Under the pieces are notes generated by a model. It saw nothing but the letters and a program-made list of their open reading frames with translations. It was not told the DNA's origin and searched no databases. A program made the position numbers and the translations under genes. A stretch of DNA of 52,995 nucleotides from Myxococcota bacterium. Lineage in GTDB: Bacteria; Myxococcota_A; Polyangia; JAAYKL01. This document shows positions 17,611-24,938 of this stretch, in pieces (position 1 is the first letter of the stretch; the number at the start of each line of letters is the position of its first letter). Location: positions 1 to 52,995 of the forward strand of contig JASJCT010000026.1 of NCBI GenBank assembly GCA_030065855.1, in the 5' to 3' direction.

Positions 17611-18579
17611 ATGCCGTATTCGAAGGAATCACTGAAAATTGATGCAGAAAGGGAAGTGGACCGCATCGTCACGCAGATGCGACAGACCATATTTAAGGAG
17701 TTCAAAAGAAAAGGCGGCGTGGTCGGTGTGAGCGGCGGGATCGACTCCTCAGTGGTGCTGGCCCTGTGTGCCCGGGCGTTTGGCCCGGAAAGGGTATTGG
17801 CCGTGCTCATGCCAGAAGCGGAATCCAGTCCAGACAATATCGGACTCACCAGAAAGCTCATTGCCAAGGTCGGGGTGGCACACGTGATTGAAAATATGAC
17901 CCCTGCCCTGTTTGGATTTGGATGCTATCAACGCCGAGATGCAGCGATTAAAAGAATATTTCCCGAATACGACGAAAGCTATCGGACAAAGATCGTCCTG
18001 CCCAAAGGATTGTTGGAGGCGGGAACGTTAAATTTCTTTCAGCTGACAGTAATCTCTCCCGAGGGTGAGGAGAAAACCACCAGGTTGCCGCTCAAAGAGT
18101 ACCTGGAGATCGTCGCCGCCTCGAATTTCAAGCAGCGCAGCCGGATGAGTATGCTGTATTACCACGCTGAAATTCGCAATTATGGGGTCATCGGCACCCC
18201 AAACAAGAACGAGCACGACCTCGGGTTCTTTGTAAAATTCGGAGACAGCGGGGTGGATATCAAGCCCATTGTTCACCTGTTCAAGAGCCAGGTATACCAG
18301 CTGGCAGCCCATTTGGAGATCCCAGAAGAGATCTGCCAGAGAATACCGACCTCTGACACGTACAGTGCCGAACAGACGCAGGAGGAATTTTTCTTCCGGA
18401 TTCCATTTGATTTACTCGACTTGATCTGGTGCGGATGGGAAGCCGGCGCACCTGAAGAGGAGATAGCACGCGCAGCTGACCTAAAAGCAGAACAAGTTCG
18501 CATTATCATTGACGATATCAAAAGAAAGAAATCCACCACCCAATACTTGCGGACCAATCCCATCGAAATTGGAGCATGA
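17611..18579 (+). CDS. nadE: NAD+ synthetase-like protein, divergent
   Basis: A 322-residue PP-loop enzyme of the NadE type, which amidates deamido-NAD with ammonia and ATP. Visible are the PP-loop GVSGGIDSSVVLALCARAFG (about 38-57), LMPEAESSPDN, GTPNKNEHDLGFFVKFGD (about 192-209), and the C-terminal PIVHLFKSQVYQLAAHL, as in NadE. It has an extra block between the PP-loop and the NKNEHD motif and lacks the glutaminase domain, so ammonia must come from solution or a partner. The substrate could differ from classic NadE, since related PP-loop enzymes occur in polysaccharide loci. ATG 17611 has AAAGGA six bases upstream. The gene stands alone except for the duplicated leader. Confidence 0.85.
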   Translation: MPYSKESLKIDAEREVDRIVTQMRQTIFKEFKRKGGVVGVSGGIDSSVVLALCARAFGPERVLAVLMPEAESSPDNIGLTRKLIAKVGVAHVIENMTPALFGFGCYQRRDAAIKRIFPEYDESYRTKIVLPKGLLEAGTLNFFQLTVISPEGEEKTTRLPLKEYLEIVAASNFKQRSRMSMLYYHAEIRNYGVIGTPNKNEHDLGFFVKFGDSGVDIKPIVHLFKSQVYQLAAHLEIPEEICQRIPTSDTYSAEQTQEEFFFRIPFDLLDLIWCGWEAGAPEEEIARAADLKAEQVRIIIDDIKRKKSTTQYLRTNPIEIGA

Positions 18580-18954
18580 TACATTGAATTAGGTCGTGTC
18601 CTGTCATTCAATCCAAGAACGTCCTTCCCGCGCAGGGTGTCGCAAAAGCAGTGCTGCGAAGCAGCAGCGGCATATAGCCTGGCGGCTTTAGCCCCAGGTA
18701 CATTGGTAAAAATACAATGTTCAGCGCTGAAGGTGCTGTGGGGATGATCATACACAGCAGGGCAGCGTCCCATCAGGACACATGTTTATGCTTACCCCTT
18801 AGCCCTGGGGTTGGAAACCCCAGGCTTTATCCCTTTACCGCTTCGCGGCACTACTTTCGCGACACCCTCTTTCGCGGGGGTGACGCCTGCGCTCTGCATT
18901 TACCAGCACTTTTTGAGAAGCTACCCCCTCTTCTTTTGCTTGTCTTGCTGCCCA
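18580..18954. other. Non-coding stretch with REP-like repeats
   Basis: No credible gene is present between nadE and the vapBC promoter. The region is filled by two facing copies of a REP-like unit (see 18632-18880). The rest shows no further structure that I could recognise. Confidence 0.6.
18632..18880. repeat. Facing REP-like units forming a roughly 250-base inverted pair
   Basis: The left end (GGGTGTCGCAAAAGCAGTG at about 18636-18654) is inversely repeated near 18850-18868 (CACTACTTTCGCGACACCC), 17 of 19 bases matching, and the similarity continues outward (CCCGCG / CGCGGG) and inward (GCTGCGAAGC / GCTTCGCGGC). Each arm also holds a smaller hairpin, for example CCTGGGGTT-GGA-AACCCCAGG near 18806-18826. 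This fits a BIME or MITE-type element; no transposase gene is near. Confidence 0.55.
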
Positions 18955-18989
18955 TTGACTTTGTGTATAATACACATTATTATACACAA
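18955..18989 (+). promoter_or_regulatory. vapBC promoter with perfect operator palindrome
   Basis: TTGACT (18955-18960) and TATTAT (18978-18983) lie 17 bases apart, an excellent sigma70 spacing. A perfect 12-base inverted repeat, TTGTGTATAATA (18961-18972) and TATTATACACAA (18978-18989) with a five-base spacer, covers the spacer and -10 box. This is the expected site for autorepression by the VapB/VapC complex. Confidence 0.75.
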
Positions 18990-19002
18990 CATGGAGGTGT
19001 TT

Positions 19003-19215
19003 ATGCGTACAAATGTGGTTCTCGACGATGCTTTGGTAGAAGAAGCATTCAGTGTGACTGGTGTGCGTACCAAGCGGGCTTTGCTGCACATGGCGCTCGA
19101 AGAGCTGATCCGGATTAGAAAGAAGAAGAACCTGGCTGAATTGGCTGGCAAGATCCGGTTTGTCGATGACTTTGACCACAAGGCGCTAAGGGATGTCAGA
19201 AGCAACGCTGATTGA
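19003..19215 (+). CDS. vapB: VapB-type antitoxin
   Basis: A 70-residue antitoxin. It begins MRTNVVLDDALVEEAF, a beta strand plus helix of the ribbon-helix-helix type common in DUF2191-like VapB proteins (the GVRTKRALLHMALEELIRI helix pair), which bind the operator as a dimer. The C-terminal half (LAGKIRFVDDFDHKALR) should wrap the toxin. ATG 19003 is chosen because GGAGGT lies just upstream; an ATG at 18991 is nearer the operator and less likely. It overlaps the toxin gene by 23 bases. Confidence 0.85.
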   Translation: MRTNVVLDDALVEEAFSVTGVRTKRALLHMALEELIRIRKKKNLAELAGKIRFVDDFDHKALRDVRSNAD

Positions 19216-19606
19216 CACTTCGGTTTGGATTGACCTGCTTCGCGATAGCAGTGGTAATAAGCGCCGTCAACTCGCCGACCTGGTCGACCCCGAGGACGTC
19301 GTGCTCACTCGTTTCACCGAGATGGAGCTGTTGCAGGGATGCCGCGACGAACGGGAATGGGGTCTGCTCAGCAGCTATCTCCGAGATCAGGAGTACTTGG
19401 CAGTATCTGATGCTACCTGGGCGAATGCCGCGCGTATTTTCTTTGATTTACGTCGTACAGGGCGCACGGTTCGTAGTCCAATCGACTGTTGTATAGCGCA
19501 ATTAGCGCTAGAGAGCGGTATGGTGTTGTTGCACCGCGATCGTGACTTTGACACCATTTCCCAAATTCGGCCCGAGATGCGACAATCCCACCTCGACTGG
19601 AGATAG
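19193..19606 (+). CDS. vapC: VapC-type PIN-domain toxin
   Basis: A 137-residue ribonuclease toxin of the PIN family. The acidic active-site residues are present: Asp8 in LIDTSVW, Glu45 in MELLQG, Asp98 in SPIDCCIAQLA and Asp116/118 in HRDRDFD. Members of this family cut tRNA or rRNA and are neutralised by their VapB. The gene starts inside vapB (23-base overlap), as usual in such operons, and is followed by a stem-loop. The target RNA cannot be told from sequence. Confidence 0.9.
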   Translation: MSEATLIDTSVWIDLLRDSSGNKRRQLADLVDPEDVVLTRFTEMELLQGCRDEREWGLLSSYLRDQEYLAVSDATWANAARIFFDLRRTGRTVRSPIDCCIAQLALESGMVLLHRDRDFDTISQIRPEMRQSHLDWR

Positions 19607-19608
19607 TC

Positions 19609-19631
19609 GCGCTGCTCATGATCAGCAGCGC
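19609..19631 (+). terminator. Stem-loop after vapC
   Basis: A perfect 8-base stem GCGCTGCT / AGCAGCGC with a 7-base loop (CATGATC) begins two bases after the vapC stop. There is no T run, so it would be a weak intrinsic terminator or an mRNA-stabilising hairpin. Confidence 0.4.
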
Positions 19632-19729
19632 CCCTGACACTAGCATCTCACTAATTCTCATCGAAGTTGCTCAAACAGCCACCCCGTGGTATCGATTAAA
19701 AACCACTTGCGAAACTAGAAGATAGCGAC

Positions 19730-20452
19730 ATGTTTTCGGTACTTGTGAGACGCGACGGGCTGATCGAACCACCTCCAATGAGCGAGGTGGACGCCCATTG
19801 CCATATCCTACCCGGCCTCGACGACGGTGCGCCCAATGAGGAGACCGCCATTGCCATTGCCCACCTATTGGTCGAGCTGGGCGTGGTCAAAGTCATCGCA
19901 ACGCCCCACGTCATCTCAGATATCTATCCCACGAGCACCGACCAGATCCTCAACGCTACAGCTGCGCTCAGCACGTGTTTTTCAAGGCTTGGGCTGCCCT
20001 TGAAGATCGTGCCTGGCGCAGAATACTACGTCGAGCGGCAATTTCTCGATCGGGCGGTAAAAAGAGACCTGCTGGCTTGGGGCAAGGAGCGGTATGTTCT
20101 GTTCGAGGCGCCGGTATATCGAGAGCCAATGCTGCTAGAGGAAGTTATCTTCACCCTGAAGTCCAGCGGCTACACCCCTCTTTTAGCCCATGCAGAAAGA
20201 TACCGGTTTTTACAGGGGAATCTGGATCGCATCGAAGCGCTCAGGCGCATGGGTGCCCGGTTTCAGGTAAATCATCCATCTTTTCACCTGCCCAAGGTCA
20301 GCCGGAGCGGAGAGCTTGCCCGTACGTTGTACATCAAGGGATATGCGGATCAATTCGGTACGGATATTCACCGCGCCACTTCTGATGACCGGGTCTTGGC
20401 AGTCAGCGGCGATAAACGCCTGTTCGACAGGCTGAACGCCCGCGCTAATTAA
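19730..20452 (+). CDS. CpsB/YwqE-type tyrosine-protein phosphatase (PHP fold)
   Basis: A 240-residue metal-dependent phosphatase of the PHP family that removes phosphate from bacterial tyrosine kinases controlling polysaccharide synthesis. The metal site begins with DAHCHILPGLDDGA (about 22-35) and continues with TPHV, PGAEYYVE, LLAHAERYR and GTDIHR, the order seen in CpsB and YwqE. No tyrosine kinase is adjacent. It may act on the export locus at 6536-11306, but that is an inference from function only. The ATG at 19730 has a poor ribosome site; ATG 19778 (MSEVDAHCH) is an alternative start. The next gene begins 11 bases after its stop. Confidence 0.85.
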   Translation: MFSVLVRRDGLIEPPPMSEVDAHCHILPGLDDGAPNEETAIAIAHLLVELGVVKVIATPHVISDIYPTSTDQILNATAALSTCFSRLGLPLKIVPGAEYYVERQFLDRAVKRDLLAWGKERYVLFEAPVYREPMLLEEVIFTLKSSGYTPLLAHAERYRFLQGNLDRIEALRRMGARFQVNHPSFHLPKVSRSGELARTLYIKGYADQFGTDIHRATSDDRVLAVSGDKRLFDRLNARAN

Positions 20453-20463
20453 AGGAGAACTCA

Positions 20464-21585
20464 ATGGCGTCTAAGCATGCGCTTTTGGGGGCTATGTTGG
20501 CTTTCTTGTTGGTTATTGTTTCCTGTAGTAGCGGGAATGACTCAGCATCGGCATCAGATACAGACACGAGCTCTGACTCGGACGCAGATGCTGATGCTGA
20601 CAGCGACTCGGATGCTGACTCCGACACCGACTCAGATGCTGACTCCGACACCGACTCAGATGCTGACTCGGATACTGATACCGATACGGAGAACAATCCC
20701 GAGCGAGCACTCATTTACCATGCGTTTGGCACCACATACGACGTGGCGACGAACACCAAAACACTCATCGATGGGTGCGTCGCAGGCGTATTCTTTGCCA
20801 GCACTGAGACGGGCGTGCCTACGTATGTAGGCACCATCACCCAGAATCCAACACAGCCCGATGTATATACCTATGCGGCCACACCAACGGATAGACTGAT
20901 CCTGAAATTGGTCGATCAGCCCCAGTACGAAATCGTCATCCAAGCGTTCGAAGGAGATATCAGCAGCACCTGGGACGTGTTCGTCGATTCCCACACTGAT
21001 CTCAGGTTTGTCGTCACTGTGACAGATCTTGGAGAGCTCAATATCGCGAGTGCGAGTGCGTACGTCAAAACAGGCCCTGCGAGGATCAACACCGTGCAAT
21101 TTGATCGCAAGATAACAGGTACCGTGGTTTCCCAAGGCGCGTTGCTCAATGTGGATGTCAGACATACCGGGCAGTCAGAGTTCGACAACAGCGGCGGGGT
21201 TGTGAGCTACGAAACCAACGACCAAGCCACTGGCACCATCCAGTGGGAAGACAGTGTCATCACAGTGGCAGAAGGGTTTGAGTACGCGCTTTATCAGGAT
21301 AGCAAAGACACTGTCCAGGCCATGTATATCCGCAATCAGAATTCGTTTTCCCTAGGCGATACTGCCTATCAGTATCACGATGTGTACATCGCCAGTACCC
21401 ATACCAACAGCTGGGTTGCAGAGCCCGAAACATGGGTGGCCCAGGGCACCCTGACCCGCAATGGGGAGGCCTACGGAAAGATTGAATTCGAAGTTCCAGT
21501 GATAATCGACACCCACGGTCCCAAAGCAGTCGTGGTACTCGTCACTGGCGATGAGATTGTCATCGGCGGCACCTTGAAACCATAA
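20464..21585 (+). CDS. Lipoprotein with Ser/Asp repeat linker and beta-rich domain
   Basis: A 373-residue lipoprotein. Signal peptide and lipobox end at Cys20 (LLVIVSC), followed by a linker of Ser-Asp and Ala-Asp dipeptides (about residues 25-75), then a roughly 290-residue domain rich in beta strands with Thr/Val/Ser and aromatic residues. The linker DNA contains two perfect 24-base tandem units (20611-20634 and 20635-20658) and a degenerate third. AAAGGAG precedes the ATG by seven bases. The protein resembles long-linker lipoproteins of myxobacteria and relatives; the globular domain is not one I recognise. Confidence 0.75.
   Translation: MASKHALLGAMLAFLLVIVSCSSGNDSASASDTDTSSDSDADADADSDSDADSDTDSDADSDTDSDADSDTDTDTENNPERALIYHAFGTTYDVATNTKTLIDGCVAGVFFASTETGVPTYVGTITQNPTQPDVYTYAATPTDRLILKLVDQPQYEIVIQAFEGDISSTWDVFVDSHTDLRFVVTVTDLGELNIASASAYVKTGPARINTVQFDRKITGTVVSQGALLNVDVRHTGQSEFDNSGGVVSYETNDQATGTIQWEDSVITVAEGFEYALYQDSKDTVQAMYIRNQNSFSLGDTAYQYHDVYIASTHTNSWVAEPETWVAQGTLTRNGEAYGKIEFEVPVIIDTHGPKAVVVLVTGDEIVIGGTLKP
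20611..20682 (+). repeat. 24-base tandem repeat in the SD linker
   Basis: Two identical 24-base units (20611-20634, 20635-20658) starting GATGCTGACTCC, plus a diverged third, encode the acidic linker DADSDTDS. Such repeats make linker length prone to change by slippage. Confidence 0.8.
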
Positions 21586-21694
21586 ACGCTTCAAGAATCC
21601 CATCTAATTTCCACGTTCTAATACGATCAACCTAAAGTTATTCAGAGTCAGGCCGCATTCCTTATTGATCGGCACAACCTATTGGGGATATGCA

Positions 21695-24385
21695 ATGAAC
21701 GACGGCTACGATGAGATTCTACAAGAATTCATTCTAGAAACGCGCGATCATCTATCAGCGATCGAACCTGATCTCCTTGAGATGGAGAATCAGGGCGAGC
21801 AAGTATCGTCTGAGATTGTCAACCGTATCTTTCGAGCCGTTCACAGCACCAAGGGCGGTGCCTCCTTTCTTTCATTTGAATCCCTAAAGAGCTTCAGTCA
21901 CGTGATGGAGAACGTCTTGATGCAGCTTAGAGACGGAGAATTAGCATGTACCCCAAATGTGGTAGATGTGCTGCTACGCTCTGTCGACGTTCTTTCGGCG
22001 ATGATTGAAGATGTACAAAACAGCGATCAGGTCCCCTGCAAGGAGGAGACCGAATTACTGAATGCCCTAATCGAGAAAAAAAACAGCAACATTCCCAAAG
22101 AGGAAGCAAAGGCTGTATCCGATCAGCCAGAGCCGCCGCGTGAACAGAGGTCAGACAGCGACATCCTCTCGGAGTTGGATGCAACCAGTGATGCAGTCAA
22201 ATCAACCCTTGCCGAAGGCATGCTTTTCTACCGGGTGACCCTAAATGTAGGAGAGGATATCCAGGACAAGGGACTCACCTTCAAAGATGTCATCGCGAGC
22301 GCCACATCCATAGGCAAGTGTCTTTGGTTTTCCTCAGACCCGGACAACAGTGAGGATCTGTTAAAGGGGCACCTTTTTGAGTTCATCTGTGCCACCGTGC
22401 TCGACTTGGACATGTTGAGTCAGGGCCTTGATATACCGGCCGAGAGATTAAAGCAAATCGATGTGACCCCCTTCAAGGACAAGTATAAAGGCCAAGAAGA
22501 GGAAAAAAAACAGCAGACCCCCAAAGTAGCACCGACGTCTACAAAAGGATCAGTAGCAAAGAAAGAAGTAAAGGAAACGCTCCGTGTAAAGGTCGATTTG
22601 CTTACGGATCTCATGAACATGGCCGGTGAGTTGGTGCTCGGGCGGAACCAATTGCTGAGACTCGTTAACAAAAGGGCAGACGAAATCCCCGGACTCACGC
22701 CCATATTGCAAAACCTGGATCATGTGACCACTGAATTACAAGAAGGCATCATGCAGACCCGAATGCAACCCATCGGGATCCTATTCAGCAGGTACTCCAG
22801 GGTTGTCCGGGATATGTCTAGATCCCTGGGCAAAGAAGTCGAATTGCATGTCGAGGGGTCAGAAGTAGAGCTCGATAAGTCGATCATCGAGATGCTCGCC
22901 GATCCGCTTGTACACGTGGTGCGCAATTGTGTAGACCACGCCATCGAGCCTCCTGTCGAACGGGAGCAGATGGGAAAGAGCCGTGGTGGAAAGATCACCC
23001 TTAGGGCCTTCCATCAAGGTGGACACGTTAACATCCTGATAAATGATGATGGTCGCGGCATAAGTTCCAAAAAGATCATTAAAAAAGCCATAGAGAAGGG
23101 AATTGTAACCGAAGCTGATGCTGCAAAGATGTCCCAGCGAGATATCGTCAACTTGGTCATGACCCCTGGTTTTTCTACTGCTGCACAGGTATCTGACATC
23201 TCCGGCCGCGGCGTGGGTATGGACGTGGTGCGCACCAATATTGAGAAGCTCGGCGGTCAAATTGAACTCGAAACGATCGAAGGGTATGGGACCACGGTTT
23301 TACTCAGCCTGCCCCTGACCCTGGCGATCATTCCATCTCTCATCGTCAGTGTGCAAGACGCTGTATTTGCGGTGCCACAAGTGAGTATTGTGGAGCTTGT
23401 CATCGTTTACGCAAAGGATGTGAAAGAAAGGATCGAAAAAATCCAAGGCGCATCGGTCCTAAGGTTGCGGGGCAAGCTCTTACCGCTTGTTCGACTCGCA
23501 GATCTTCTCTGTATGGAACAGACGTATACAGACCCGGAAACAGGCGAAATCCGAGACAATCGCAGAAAGAGCATCACTGACAGGCGTTTTGCAAAGAACA
23601 TGAGCAGTGGCAATACTGCGGATTGCAAAGATCGGCGAAGGAACACGGAACGCAGGGAGCACTACAAGAGCGACTACCACATCCTCGTTCTCAGGTCAGG
23701 GGCAAACCAGTTTGGCGTCATTGTGGATGAATTGCTCGACATGGAGGAAATCGTCGTCAAGCCCCTATCTTCGTACTTAAAAAAAATCAAATGCTTTGCA
23801 GGCACCACAATCCTGGGAGATGGTCGCGTGATAATGATTCTCGATCCATTGGGAATAAGCGAAATTGCAGAGCTGCGCTTTTCAGATTTAAAAAGGGAAG
23901 AGCGACGCCGCAAGGGTCAGACTGACCAAGATGGATCAATCAACCAAAGATCCGTCATTCTTTTTAATAGCGCCTCGGACGAAGTTTTTGCGGTCCCCCA
24001 GGAAAAAATTCTAAGACTGGAAAAGATAGACAGAAATGACATCGAACAGATGGGCAATAGGCATTTTATTAAGTATCAAGGAGCAGGACTACCCATAATA
24101 ATGCTCGATGAATGCTTGCCGGTGAAACCGCTGCCAAGCGAGACAGACGAACTCTTCTTAATAATCCCTAAGTATTATGAAAATGGCAAAGCAGTGCAGA
24201 CGTGCGGTGGCATCATCGCTTCACAAGTGATAGATGCCATGGACGTGAATATTGCTTTGCAAAGACCTTTCTTTGATGGCCCTGGCGTTGAAGGGACTGC
24301 GGTTATTGATGACAACCTAACTCTCTTCCTAGACCCGATCGAGTTACTCAAATCAACTGGATTGACCAGCGAGGCGCCGCAATGA
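21695..24385 (+). CDS. cheA: Chemotaxis histidine kinase CheA with two CheW-like domains
   Basis: The central kinase of a chemosensory array (896 residues). The Hpt domain has phospho-accepting His50 in AVHSTKGGASFL. A middle P2-like region (about 130-270) is followed by the dimerisation domain (VDLLTDLMNMAGELVLGRN), the HATPase (VVRNCVDHAIE, INDDGRGIS, SGRGVGMDVV) and a CheW-like domain (about 535-720). Inserted in this domain is a charged segment near residues 610-650. The last 150 residues (FNSASDEVFAVPQEKI to LDPIELL) look like a second CheW-like domain. ATG 21695 has TGGGGA upstream. It overlaps cheW by ATGA and starts the plus-strand che cluster. Confidence 0.93.
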   Translation: MNDGYDEILQEFILETRDHLSAIEPDLLEMENQGEQVSSEIVNRIFRAVHSTKGGASFLSFESLKSFSHVMENVLMQLRDGELACTPNVVDVLLRSVDVLSAMIEDVQNSDQVPCKEETELLNALIEKKNSNIPKEEAKAVSDQPEPPREQRSDSDILSELDATSDAVKSTLAEGMLFYRVTLNVGEDIQDKGLTFKDVIASATSIGKCLWFSSDPDNSEDLLKGHLFEFICATVLDLDMLSQGLDIPAERLKQIDVTPFKDKYKGQEEEKKQQTPKVAPTSTKGSVAKKEVKETLRVKVDLLTDLMNMAGELVLGRNQLLRLVNKRADEIPGLTPILQNLDHVTTELQEGIMQTRMQPIGILFSRYSRVVRDMSRSLGKEVELHVEGSEVELDKSIIEMLADPLVHVVRNCVDHAIEPPVEREQMGKSRGGKITLRAFHQGGHVNILINDDGRGISSKKIIKKAIEKGIVTEADAAKMSQRDIVNLVMTPGFSTAAQVSDISGRGVGMDVVRTNIEKLGGQIELETIEGYGTTVLLSLPLTLAIIPSLIVSVQDAVFAVPQVSIVELVIVYAKDVKERIEKIQGASVLRLRGKLLPLVRLADLLCMEQTYTDPETGEIRDNRRKSITDRRFAKNMSSGNTADCKDRRRNTERREHYKSDYHILVLRSGANQFGVIVDELLDMEEIVVKPLSSYLKKIKCFAGTTILGDGRVIMILDPLGISEIAELRFSDLKREERRRKGQTDQDGSINQRSVILFNSASDEVFAVPQEKILRLEKIDRNDIEQMGNRHFIKYQGAGLPIIMLDECLPVKPLPSETDELFLIIPKYYENGKAVQTCGGIIASQVIDAMDVNIALQRPFFDGPGVEGTAVIDDNLTLFLDPIELLKSTGLTSEAPQ

Positions 24386-24858
24386 GTCAATACGTCACAT
24401 TCAGGCTGAAAGAGCAGCTCATGGGAATCGACATTCTACTTATACGTGAAATCAACCAACTCATGGAAAGTACATTTGTACAACGGGCCCCAGAATATAT
24501 CATTGGTCTGATTAATTTGCGGGGACAGATTGTTACTATTTTTGATCTGGCTACTCGATTTGCTCTTTCGCCATGTACCTTGAGCGAGGACAGTCATAAC
24601 ATAATTCTCAAATCGGACATCGAGTTATCCGCTGTCCAAAAGAGAGAGAACAGGGAAGATCTAAAAACCAGCGAAGACACCGTGGGGCTGCGGGTCGACA
24701 GTGTTGGCGAGGTAGTGGAGTTTCAAGAAGACCAAATTGAGCCAGTACCCGCAAATATCGACCATCTGGACGAACGGTTTATATCAGGAGTGGTCCCACT
24801 ACAAGATGAACTACTGATTCTATTAAACGTTGGTGCGTTGCTTCAGATAGAAGCATAG
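24382..24858 (+). CDS. cheW: Chemotaxis adaptor CheW
   Basis: A 158-residue adaptor that links receptors to CheA at the base of a chemosensory array. It has the two beta-barrel halves of CheW: YVTFRLKEQLMGIDILLIREI, then GLINLRGQIVTIFDLATRF, and the later GLRVDSVGEVVEFQ and PLQDELLILLNVGAL. Length and strand order fit the family. Its ATG overlaps the cheA stop (ATGA), so both are probably made at matched levels. About 80 bases separate it from the receptor gene, which has its own strong ribosome binding site. Confidence 0.92.
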   Translation: MSQYVTFRLKEQLMGIDILLIREINQLMESTFVQRAPEYIIGLINLRGQIVTIFDLATRFALSPCTLSEDSHNIILKSDIELSAVQKRENREDLKTSEDTVGLRVDSVGEVVEFQEDQIEPVPANIDHLDERFISGVVPLQDELLILLNVGALLQIEA

Positions 24859-24938
24859 CCACTACAGGAGAAAATAGCTCGATTGCGATTGGGATGCATA
24901 AAAAATAGAACTGAACACAGAAGGATGGAGGTATCAAA

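Noticed and set aside
20656..21165. 169-codon minus-strand open frame
   Set aside because: Shadow of the lipoprotein; the plus frame has signal peptide, lipobox and a strong ribosome site.
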